64,000 nucleotides of DNA from Lutjanus erythropterus. Lineage: Eukaryota; Chordata; Actinopteri; Lutjaniformes; Lutjanidae. The stretch spans positions 18,520,204 to 18,584,203 of the forward strand of contig CM034609.1 of the NCBI GenBank assembly GCA_020091685.1, read 5' to 3'. The notes below the pieces were generated by a model. That model did not search any database. It was given only the letters and a program-made list of their open reading frames with translations, and had not been told where the DNA came from. A program made the translations under genes and the position numbers. This document shows positions 34,692 through 47,500 of the stretch, one piece after another (positions within the stretch are counted from its first letter, which is position 1; each line of letters begins with the position of its first letter).

Positions 34692-35184
34692 AATGTGAGC
34701 GGGGCCAAAAACCTGATATGCACCGAACTGCTGTATAAAAACATAAGGCGGAAATAACAAATGAAGACGATCATTTGACGGAGATATTTTAAAAACATTC
34801 TATTCTATCTATTCAATTCTTTCATGTTATGAAATTAAAATTACTGATGTATTAAATTATTAATTGTGATAGGCGCTTGTGCAATGGAGCAAACCAAGCA
34901 GTTGCACCCCCACTGTTTGATATTTGATATATATACACGACGCTTTTTATTTCGTGTTTCTAAAGATATCTGGATTGCGAAGACATAAGACATTGTTAAT
35001 ATTTCATATTTTAAAATGGGGTTTAGCATAATATTTCCAACGAGTACGCGCAGGGAGGTTTAGTTTAATTCAGGTTTCTGATATGTTGTTAGTTTTATTT
35101 TTTTTTTCCTGCCATATTAATCTCGCACCCCCACTTTAGGCGCCCAGGATCGCACTTACATTATCAATGAGAGCAGCCCAGTCA

Positions 35185-35530
35185 AAAACGTGCGCACGTG
35201 CCAAGTTTGCTCATGTGCATCAATAACAGTCGACGTCTCAGCTCCAATATAACTACTGTCACAGTGAGCCACATGTCAAATGTGTGTTTTGCCCACTTTC
35301 GTCAATCTGCCACGTGAGTGTTTCGGCACGGAGAGACGTAAAGACGAGTGGTTTGATCCTCCTCAACAGCACGCGAGCTAATCTGCACGCTTCCGCTTGA
35401 ATCAGCCAATCAGAGCAAGGTGCGCTGCCGCCTATAAACCCATCTGCTGCCGAGCCTTTCCGCTCACTGTCCCCGCTGTCCTATGCATCATTGACCCGAG
35501 CTGCATCCCTGATCTACCGCAACCGTGAAG
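35185..35530 (+). promoter_or_regulatory. nsf: nsf core promoter and 5' UTR
   Basis: Two CACGTG E-boxes lie at 35195-35200 and 35311-35316. CCAAT is at 35406-35410 and a TATA-like TATAAA at 35433-35438, which predicts transcription from about 35462. An AAGATGGCGGC YY1-type motif overlaps the start codon at 35528-35538. Confidence 0.6.
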
Positions 35531-38500
35531 ATGGCGGCCCGGGTAAGATATACATATATTATATTTATAATAAATACATAATATCCCCGTGTTTGTGTCT
35601 GGGAACGGAGAGAAAACACACAGAGGGAAAATGTAAAATGTCGGGCGAGCGGTAAGCAGTCCTGGTACGTTTAGCGCCTGAATGTCACCGCGACAGCAGG
35701 ATGTGGTGTGTATTTCACATGATGCTGCGGCACCGTAACACTGGCATGTACCAGGAGGAGTCGTTTCTGCCAGGACCGCACATTAGTTCCAGCATCAGAG
35801 CCCCGCAGCCTGCTGCCTTCCCTGCGAGTATATCTGCTTAATCTCCCTGCTTGTCCTTGAGCCGACGCGGCTGCGTACCAGGCGGCCACTGAGCAGCCTT
35901 TACGAGCCGTGCATCCAAAACAACAGAGTGGACGTTGCACAGAATGGTCAGAACACGTCGTGTACATCGTGTAAAAGCAGCCTGTGTAGCGCATGGATGG
36001 TATTGGTCGGAACCATGGTCAAAACAATGAGCCGGAGCGGTTCTGCTTTATAGCCTCCAGTCTGCAGGGTGTTTGCGGTGTGGAGCAGCAGATCGGTGCA
36101 CATCTGGCTGGCTGCTGGATTGACTGTGTGTGTATTTATTTCAGTGGTCGACGTACAGGGAGGATGATGTAAGGTAACCAGTGTCAACCAGCCCAGGCCA
36201 GGCCTTACTGTACAGGGATGCAGATGTGGCTGCATGTAACAGGCAGCACAGAGCTAAGGTCCCTGGTTTAGCCTCACAGCTGGAAATTCACCCCAAATTA
36301 CCCTCCTTTGATTGTTCTGTTTTTGTTAAAATTTCTCTGCATCATAAAAGTAGCATTCATCGATTAACAGTAAAGTAAAAATTGTGATGACGAAGGGTAG
36401 GGCACCCCAGCAGTTGCATTTGCTGCAGCATGTACATTTATATTCCTGGTGGAAGCAGGTTTGCAGTAAATTTAGTGAAGTGATCACAGATGGAGATGCT
36501 CTTTCAAAGTAGTGACCCTGTTTTTCCATCAGGTTATTTAAAAGAAAGAGCATAAAAAGCAACCAAACTTCAAATGTTACATTTTGGTTCTTCTTGTAAG
36601 TCATCTAAAACCACTTTTGTTCAGTAAACATGAAGCTACCGCCAGCAGGTTTTTAGGTTAGCTTAGCATAAAGACTGGTACCAAGAGGGAAACAGCTATC
36701 CTGGCTCTGTCCAAAGGTAAGAAAATGTACCTACCAGCACTTCTTAATCACACATACTCAGGCATGGGTTGAAAAGGTGTGGTTCATCTGTACTCAAGTA
36801 TGATCCACATCAGGTCTGAAAGCTAACCATACCAAAAGTGAAGTGGCATTTGGATCTTGACATTGGCAGGCTTTTACACGCCATAGCAACAACATAAACA
36901 AATGTTGTGTTCGGGTACAGAACATCAATACTATTGTGAAAACTGACCGGCGGGGGAATAGGGAAGGGGGTAACTGTATTCAGGTATGGTACAAAGCATT
37001 CGCACCTAATATTAAAACATCCCTGATTAGGTTTTGTTTTTAACTTTGTTTAATCTGTACAAAGAATTAAGCGTAAAACAATGATAGACATTTTGAGATT
37101 AATCTAAAAAAAAACGTTCATTTAAAACTGTTCTATAACTGTCATGCATCCTGTTGTAAAAGTCTACATTTCCTCACTCATCATCATCCTATATAATGTT
37201 AACACGTCTCTACCATCCTAAATGACAGTAAATATGAAACTGTTACTGGCTGGTGTTACATATATTTATTGTAATAATGGATATAATAATGCAGTCCATG
37301 TTGCTTTTGACATGCTGTACCTCACTTTCCCTTAAATACCAGTCACGTTCTGAAATTTTCCATGTAACAGAATGCTAGAACGGTCCATGACTATTTTTCT
37401 CCAGTTGAAAAAAAAAAGAGAATATTTGCAGTTTGCATAATCTTTTTTTTAATTATTATTATTATTAGAGTGCAGTTTTTGCAGTGAGAGGCGTCTTTTT
37501 CCAGTTGATTTCAACAGACAATAAGGCTTTTTGCTTGCTGCTAATATGGCATAGGTCCGTCTTATTTTAGACAAGAGAACCAATAGAAAAATATGGAATT
37601 GTTAAAGTTGTCATATTGATATTTAATTGATGAGCCACTGCAGACTCACAGTGACAACAGAGAGGGACAGGGTGAGAGAGTACTGCCAGGTAATATTCTC
37701 AGCATAACAAAATTATTCATTAAGTCAGTCTAACATTTGATCAGGTGGTCAGTTATAGTTGACTAACTGTATTTAAACAGTGGTTACATGACCTGAAACA
37801 AGCCACAATTTAAGCATTCAGGTGCATGTCATTTTTTTTTAATCTGCTGCAATAATGCAGAGTCATTATGCAAAGATGCTAATAGCTGTAGCATTACACA
37901 GCAAGAATGTCTCATTGTGATCATGTTACACTACAGGGAGAGTGAATGTAAATCATTTATATCTGTGCATGAACGAATACCTTTGTGCTGGCAGCAGAGA
38001 CCTTATTCATAACATCTCAGAGCAGACGTGCAGATCTTCAGTTTATTCATTCGTTTCACCCATTTACTGTTTGAGCTCTCAAGCTAGATGTGAAAAACAG
38101 CACATCTGTGACTCTCAGGGGTTAGTACGTGCTTTTAGGTGGGCGCTTTTATCCAAAGAGCCTTGAGCTGCTTGTCCATAGATGTTGATCAAAGTTGTTT
38201 CCGAGAAAATGTGCCGGCTTCACCACACCTACAGAGGGGAACGCTCACTGTGTCAGTGAGACTCTTTTCTAATAGCTCTAATAGTCTTTTTTATCTGTAA
38301 TAGTTCTGTTGAAAAAACAAGCAAAAATATGCCTGACGCTGGAGAGAAGCGCTGACCTGCGGGAGCACAGAGTCCGTTTTTACTGCAGAGCCCAGACTGA
38401 CTCCAACAGCAGCATTTTGTTTAACAGTCTAACCACTGCTGTGTCTCAACAATCTGACCACTGGCTGATTTGTGGAGGAGGCTCAGCACCCGAGGGAGCT

Positions 38501-41500
38501 TGGTCAATACCACTTTGAGCGGACGCTCATTTTCATTAGTCAGTTTTTACATAAGGACATGATTTGTACATTATTTCTAAATGTAATTAGTTATATTAAA
38601 AAAACTAAATTCTGCACTCTGATTTTTAGAGAAAACCTTCAGGGCGGCTGCAGGGTTGTGACAAGAAAAAGGGATTTCTATTCTGCTTTCATATTAATAT
38701 AGGCCTAGTTGATTTTTGTAGGGGTTGTAGGCATAGTGAGAGAAAATTTCAATTAATTCTGATTTATTCCAACCTCAGCCTCAATATTAAATACATATGA
38801 TAAAAAATTATGGAGCAAACACTTAATAATCATATTTAAACATGGTGAATAACTTTGATTAGCTGAAGCTGAGGAGTTGACTGCTTGCCAAGCCCCGCCC
38901 CCCCTAAACTGTTGCCATGCGTGTCACTAGAAGATTTTTGATGCGTCCAAAATAACATACTGTGCGCTACATACCCAAAATGTCTACTATCATTCAATGT
39001 ACTTTTGTTTAAATTAAAAGTAGTATAGTTATTTTTGGGTGCACTACTGTGGCACATACAACATCACTTCCTGAGAGCCTCCTCGCCGGTTGGAGACATG
39101 TAACCATGGTAATTCTTGCAAATTTTAAAAATATCAGTATATACTCAAACCTTATATTTATATTTTTATGTTATATAAATATTTAATTTGTTATTGATGT
39201 CGTATAGAGCTGCTTTAATCACTGTCTGCCTGTGTCTCCTGTGTTGTTGCTGTTGTCATCACTAGTGCATTGCATTGTGGGATATAGTATTTGTTAGCAT
39301 TCTCACCTTTGAAAGACTTTGAAATAAAGAAACAGCATTGTTCTTATATTGCAAAGTAGAGCTAGTTAGTCGTGACAGCATGCTTAGCTTACATAATTTT
39401 TCAAGCAGTACATTTAGAGCCTACAGTAACTGTATGTTTTTTCACTTTAATGGTGACAAGAAAAAAAAGCTGTATCCCTGCAAACTAATTTGGTTAGTTA
39501 ATGATATGCTCCATGGATCTGCAAGTATTACTACAGGTAGCCTGGTACGCTAATTAGCCATGCTGGCATGCTAATGACTGCTATAATAATGACTTGGAAT
39601 CAAAAGTAGAAGAACCTGCAGCCTTAAATAAGAAAAAAGGTTATGTTATTTTAAAGAAAATTTTATTTAAATGAGACATGAATGCTCTTATTAATTGGAA
39701 TTCTTTTCTCGTATCAAAAAATGCATCACATTTGGTGTGTGTGTGTGTGTGTGTGTGTGTAAAGAAGAGATGCAATGGTACATTCCTCCTCTTGGTCATC
39801 CAGCATGAGTCAAACATGTCCACTGGGGTGTTGTTTGAGTCTCCCCGCTGCTGACACACACACGCTCATATACCCCTCACCCTCTCATGCCCAGCAGTCC
39901 ATGTGCTGTTGCTGGGCATACTGCAGCTTGTCAGAGGGAGTCAGGACAAAAGAGACAGCATCACAGACTGACACCACGATGGGCTCGACATCAGTTTCAA
40001 AATGGAAAAAAAAAATCAAAGCATGAATGAAAAAAAGAACTGAAGTGTGGGGCATTAATTATTTAAATCTCCTCAATTTGCACAATGGTTTTGGCAGAAA
40101 AACTGTTTTTACAATCTTCTCCCCCAGTTCTCACTTCCAAAGCAGGTGATGGCCTCTCAACAGTCTGCCTGTTTGTCGAACATATTCATGAATTTTTCAT
40201 AGCTTTCATAATTATACTGCCGGGAAAGCTTTCAGAGGGGAAAGAAGAAGATACATGTTGATAAGCCTCTGGCACCAGCTTGCTGTATCTGACCCCATGT
40301 GCTGATTTCCCTGTAGAGGAGGAGGAAGGCGAAAAGTCAATCACTGATGCCTAAGTAAGAAACACTGTGGTTTGCTTGTTATGATGCTGATCTCAGACTG
40401 GGCTGTTTCCTGTTTTAAGCATGAGTCTGTCCACCAGTGTGCACACACAGCTGCAAGCTTGTCTTTGAAAATGGTGTACAATTAACTTTGATTTTTAATG
40501 TATCTTTTGATGATAAATTACACCGGCTGTGTTAGTTCATTTGTCAGTGAAACAAGTATGATCTTTCTGAATTGCCAGTTGTAAGAAATTGCTCTGGTAA
40601 TGAAAAGTATTTTGTTGTTGTTGACATGAGGGTAAAAATAGTTGCATAGAATTTTACTAGCGTTGTGAAAATTCTTCGTCTAAATAGTGAGAGTTGCTAG
40701 TTCTCTGAAGAATTACCAGAATCATGTCTGCCAGTTTAAACAAAGATTGTGTAGAGCCAGATAGATATATTGGTATCAGCGTATTAGTTGTCTACATATT
40801 GTTGAGTGATTGGTGGATGTTTTCTTCCTCACATATAATGTTTCAAGGATTCTTAGTTTTACGATTGATTAAATGTTAATGATTCAGTGTTGAAAACAAA
40901 GACCTAAGGGCGGGAGTCGAACTAGTGGCCACTGCAGAGGTCTAACACTCTACCAAGCTATAGGGCCGCCCCAGAATAGATTTTTCAACTTCAACAATAC
41001 AGCAACTTTTTCAGCTCAAAGTTGAATGAACTTTTGCTCTCCAGGCCCCACCCACCCAAACTCCGTAAATGCACAGAATCAGTAAAACAGGTGACCACAG
41101 CCGACGTCTTTATTATAACATGCAGGAGCTTTAAGATTAAGATGCATGTGGGTACAGGAGGCTCATGCAGCTTGGTGAGATGTTATGGATTATTGATCTG
41201 CTATCTTAAATAGTGAACTGATATCAGGGTTCACTCAGGGACTTTCTGTCTTTTCCTTACATGGCCTGAGATAAACACGGACAGTACTCCTCAGTTTAAG
41301 GTCAGAGAGGGTCAGTAAGACACTTGGACACACAGGATTAGAGAGCAGCAACTCAAGCCTGAAGCATGTAAACATTACAAATTGTCAAAAATAACACGGT
41401 TGAGCCCATACTTACCAAAACCTGCTTGATTTAATAAACTACTGACAACTTAAATTCAAAGTGAAGCAGCGGAAATAACTTTCGCATTACTATCCAGGCA

Positions 41501-44500
41501 TGGCAACGTTCTTCCCTGACAGTGTGTCAGGCATGATAAATATTCCCCACAGTCTCAAGTTCAGAAGAGAAAAAATAATAATGGCTGATTTTTATTCTTG
41601 TTTCAGTTTTTTTTTTTTAAAATGGCATTGAAGAGAGTATCGAGAATCGTGGAAATTCACTGGTATTGGTATTGACCACTACATTTCCGATATCGTGATA
41701 CAGCTATATACGATACAGCTGGAGAGGAGAAATGCTGTAGCTACTTGACTCATGGTGTAACAGTAAACCAGCACAGCAATGACAGTTACCAACCCAGACC
41801 ACATCCCAAATAAACACAACTCAAACACAATAGAAACACACCAGAAACTCATGACAAACACATTGAAAACTTATGATATAATGGAACTTAAAAAAAATAG
41901 CAGTGATTGAAAAACATCATTACACAAGTTACATTACACAAACTACACAAGATTTTCAGACTGAAGTTCAGTAATCTTACCACTACTACTACTAATAATA
42001 ATAATAATAAATCATAATCATCAAGAAAGAAAGTGTGCTGGTATCTGTATCAGCAGATATCCAAATTCAGATAATAGATTGGAACTGAAAAAAAGTTCCA
42101 ATATCATATTGACTCTGCAGGTTTTGTGTTGTGGACATGAAACAAGGTTATTTTCAGCCAAAAGTTGAAGCATCAAACTAAATTCAACCACTGACAGGTG
42201 GTTTCAGCCATAGATTGAAATTCTCCTCGTTGCTGTCAACATTTATTTAATCTCCCAGCAGTGCAAACTAGGTGCTTTTTGTGTTTCAAGGACAACCTGA
42301 TTGATCTAATTGTGTAAAAAATCAATAGATAGAGCTGGGGTGTTTTTGATACGACACTCAGAGAAGAAAAAAACAAAAAGAAACTGACGCCTTCTCGAGT
42401 TATGGAACAAGTGAGTGGGCTACAAAAGATGGCAGCTCTCCCGGTGTGTGTCTTCTTCCTCTGTGGCTTCTTTCTCTCTCTTCTTTAATGAATTGAGCAG
42501 TTTGAGTTCCTTCATAATTTCCCTGCTGCTCCACCGTCTATTGCTCAGCAACTATTCGTCAAATGCCTTTGATTTCTTTCTCTGCTCTCACCTCTGATTT
42601 TGCACCCACGCCCAATTTTGCATGTAGCAGACTGCACTGTCGACATCTCTGTCGAGCTCTGCGTTTGACAAACACACCTCTCCTTCCAAACAGCAGAGAA
42701 GCTTTTCAGCTGTTTTTTACAACCCTCAATGAGCGGCACTGCACCAGCCTGGACCCGCAACCTATTTTACGTACAATGCAACAGCACATTTTCAACACGT
42801 GTTTTCTCTGCCTCTCCATCTTTCTGCCAGTCATCCTCTCCCTTCGTAGTTTTCTCTTTCTCTGTCCTTTTCCTACACACACAGGTACTCACATTGGTGT
42901 ACAGATCATACACATGCATCACTGCATAAATCTACTCTCATATCGAGTCCTAAAATTAGCTGAATTAATAAGATTTCTTCTTGTTTTCAATAGGCTACAA
43001 ATGAAGTGAAGCACCAATCCTTCCATGAATGCTGGAAATCCAAGAATTACCATGAATACAAGTTAACTTAAGAAAGCTCTCACTCTAACCAAGCAGGGGT
43101 GGATATAGACACTTGGGGGCCGAAGACAAACACAGGCATGGGGTCCTCCACATCCCTTGTCTGGAGTCTCACAGCCTCAGGAAAGAAGCTGTTCTGTAGT
43201 CTGTTGGTAGGGCAACAAATACTTGTGTATCTCTTGCCAGGCTGCAGCAGGGTGACCAGGTTGTGGCTGGGGTGGTTATTGTCTTTTAGCGTCTTCCTGT
43301 TTCCTCCTTTTTCCAGCACAGCTGGGGTAGTTTAGCTTCATTTTTCAACAGTCTGTACACCACAAAAAAACAATAAATGTCCCCACTAGGGGTGTCACGA
43401 TTTCAATGTTAAAACAAACATCAGTTGAAATGAGTTTTGGATTTCAGTGTTCAACTTGAAAAGGCAAAATTGACAAGTCTCCCAGTATTTTTCCCCCTCC
43501 ACCCACGCCTACTTGCTGTCTCACAACTTAGCTTACCACCTGTTTTATCACAATCAGTTTCAGCTAGAATTTGAAATCTGTTGATCTTTACACACAAGAC
43601 TTGATAATCTAACAATGACTTAACAGTCAGTGCAAAAAGACATGTTCAAGCTGAAAAATTTAATCAAATCATGACCTTAAAATCAAAAGTCAAATTGAAT
43701 CGTGGATTTGGAGAATCTGATAGCCCTAGTCCCTCCAAGATACAACAGAGATTTTTAATATGAAAACCATGAACTGTGAACATAAGAGGAGACTTTCGGT
43801 GTAAATTCCTTTCATTGATCATTTAATTATGATTAAATGAAATACCTTGTAACTACATCTATTTATGGATTAAAACGTTCACTTCTGTCATTGTTTATTA
43901 ATCCCCATTTGTATTTTTCAGTTAGATATCAATCTATTAAGTGCTTTACGTCATTTACACAACACCTGTCGTCCTCCTCACACCTCAGATGACTGTGAGT
44001 CATGGTCATTAGTTTTAAGATGACATATGAGCTGGTCATTGAATGTTTTTAATCAATCATTTTAGGAATGTACAGGCCAACAGACACTGAGTGTGTGGAT
44101 ATCTATGGCCCTGATCTATTTGTATGGAAACCACATACATGAAAATATATATCTGTTCATACTGACACTGTGTTTGTGCGAATCGTGTACGTGCTTGTTT
44201 AGTACGTGAGTGGGTGTGTGTCAAGGAATGCATGTGTGTGAGACAGAGTAATGGTTAATCCCCGATCGTCTCGGTGCAGGGCCTTCCTCTGTGAGCTCTG
44301 AGCTGGAGCTATTTTTAGAGAGACACACTCTCTGCTGTGGGGCAGCCAACACAACAACACAAATACACAGTTGCACACACACACTGTGTTTGTGGGTGTG
44401 TCTTTGCGTGAGCCTTTGTGTGCGTTCACTGAGAACAGGAGCAACCTTCAGGGTGGCATGTTTTCACCTTTTCCACGGCAGCCATATTGATATGAAAAAG

Positions 44501-47500
44501 TCGGGTAAACACAGTCGGGTGTTACCAATGATACCAAATAACGTCCTGTTCCATTTAGTGTAGCAGAGCCTTTACAGTGAGCCGACATGCACGATATCAG
44601 CACCCAGACTGTTTGATCTGAATGAAACAAAATCTTCATTAGTATCGTGGTTGATATTAACATATTTTAATTGGGTCACCAGTTGTCATTGGAAAATGTG
44701 TACCGTATTTCCTCAAATAAAGGCCGGGGCCTTTATTTATTGCCAGTTCAAGAAATTAACAGGGCTTTATTTGAAGCAGAGTTCTGTTAAGGCATTTATT
44801 TCTAAGCCGGGCTTTTTGATAAGAAGAACATTTGAATTTTGAAACATAAATCAGCAGATTAAACAAAGTGTCCAGTCAAGCACTAGGCATTATGGGAAAT
44901 GTGGGACGTCACTGCAGTATTGTAGTCCAGAGCCTTATTGATCCACACCTATTTGCCCTGTTAAAGTTACTGTTGAAATAAGCTCTTAACTCTTAACTTC
45001 CTGTTTCAGATTAAAAGCCTGAGCCTTCCAGTGGATGGTGCGAGTTCTTAATGAGCAGACTCTGCAAATTTGATTATTGCTGTGTTCTGTATCAGCCTAT
45101 AAATGCAGATGTTATAGCAATTATATAATTTCAAAGGGGATAACAGGAGATACTTTAGGATGTCAGTGCTTCCATTCAAGAAATAGTCCACGAAACTGCA
45201 ATTTTAAAACTTAACTTTCTGTGTGGATTAAACAAACAAGATATAACATGATAATTTGTCAGCTTTGGATGTGCTGGGAGGAGGATTTTATCGCCTTCAG
45301 ACAGAGCTAGGCTGATTATTTCCCATTTCCATTTCTCTTTGCAGTTTTTAAACTGTGAGTATTTATTTAAATCTGATGTTGAGTTCTTGGATGCTGACAG
45401 TTGAAGGCAGAACTGTCACTGCACTGTTGGTCCTCTTTTTTGATTTAAAGACAAAATAATGCTGAAATTTCCACCCAGTGAAATGTTTTTTCTCTATGCC
45501 ATGAATTGACTGTAAGATCAGATGGTTTGACTGAGACCAGAGGGGCGTTGTGAGTCTCTGAGGTGTTGTAAAACGTGTACTCTGCACATAGTAGTTCTTT
45601 ATTTTAAAATGCTTTTTAAGATCGTAATCCTGCATCTGTAATATGATCACATTCTTTTTTCTGTAATTGTAATGGAATCACATTACATGTCATCCATTAC
45701 TGCCCAAGCCTGAGTATTGTCATATCATTGTGATATGTTCCCACATTAAAGGGATAGTTCACCCAAAAATGAAAATTCAGTCATCATCTATTCAACGTTC
45801 ATGCCAATTCAAAGTCAGGAGAATTACAGGAAAAGAGAGTTGCATAATCTTCCAAACAACTGAAGAACTGAAATAAATAAATAAAGTGCCTCCATACTGT
45901 TCCTCTGGTGCAACCCAAGTCTCCTAAAGCCCCAACATGCCAATGTGCTTGAAAATCATTATTTACACCATGTTTGTAGCAGAAATCTTCACTTTAGATC
46001 CTTCGCTTGGAGCAACGTTAACATGTCAATGCACACCATTTGAACTGGTCGTGTTGTGTGATGTTGAGCGTGTGCAACTGAACGGCATGTTGGGGCTTTA
46101 GAAGACTTTGATTACTCTTTGAGAGCAGTATGGAGGCGTTTTATTTATTAATTTTTTTGTTTGTAGTCTTTGTTTGAAAACTAGTCACCATTCACTTACA
46201 TTGTTTGGGAGGTTCTGCAACACAGTTTTTCTGTAAAACCCCCGCAGTGTTTTGTGGACTGAAAAACTAAACCTGACCTTCAATGCATGAGCGTGAGCAG
46301 ATAATGAACAAACTCTTTTAAGTCACAATAATATCTGGCAACCATAGTGAGTGGTGAAAGGTTTACACAGCGTTCATGGTAGATCGTCCTGAATCTACAT
46401 CCAGTTTATCTGCTTGTTAGTTTACAAGTGTTTGCTTAGACAGTACAGTACCTCACGATTTCTTACCTGACTGTTGGTGCACGAGGACTGTCGTTTTCTT
46501 GTAGCAGAAGTTGTCGAGTTAGGTCGTCGCCAGTGGCAGCTGCCGATTGATGTGTCAGTTTTGAAAGAGTGTGGAAACACTTGGCGCGGTCAGGTTTTGA
46601 AGAGTACTTACTGAGATCTATTGACCTCTACATGACACTGAAGACTTCTCTCTAGTCCGGCTGCTTGAAGTGATGTTCACTTCACAGACTGACAATATTC
46701 TGCAGGAGCTGAACAACAGGTCAGTCACTCAAAATAGCTCCAGAGCTAAACATGACTGCAGCAAATTATATTTTATTTATAATAAAACACTGCCCAATTT
46801 TCTGCTACAATGCATTTTTTTGCATTAACAAATTTTTATACTTATTATACATGGGTAATTCTTTATGCTTTACAAAACTTAAAATGGCATAACAAAAATA
46901 TAATTATGTTCTTTGATTAGATGGACACTTACTTGTAACAAATTAAATCTGAAAGGGACGAAGCATCACCCCCTGTGAAAAATTACAGCGTCGTATGCCC
47001 TGATACTTTCTTGATTTAATACTGTCTTCAACAGAAGGCTGCCAGGGAATTACTTAATGTGATTTATTCACATGGGAAAGCAAGTTGGCTCTTATAGGCG
47101 GCTTATTAATTTTGTAATGTGCTCTGTGAGGGTTGATGGCAGATATTGAATTTTTGTCTGCTGGCCTTAAGTGCCAAACAGGACCTAATCAAGGGCTTTG
47201 AAGCTGATTTGTGTGTTGCCTCTTATTTATTGTAATTTGTCTCTTTATACTCTACATCAAACACACACCAGTGGATGTTGATTCTTCATGCAGTGTTTAT
47301 ACGTGTTGCCGCATAAATTCCAAGGCTTGAAAATGGACCCAGAGCTGATAGAATTAACTTGTTGGCTTGGCTCGTGTTACGTGCACTTTGACGAAAAACT
47401 CAGACAACAGTGGTTCCAAATTGAATTGCAATGAAGAAAATGCAAGAAATTTGTTTTACATTGATTTTTTCTGATATTCTGCGGCAAGATCACAAAGCCA

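Noticed and set aside
40906-40973. Functional tRNA gene on the minus strand
   Set aside because: A and B boxes are present but the acceptor and T stems do not form a full cloverleaf, so a SINE head is the better reading.
42563-43009. Open frame of 148 codons on the plus strand
   Set aside because: It overlaps CT-rich sequence and has no recognisable domain or promoter.
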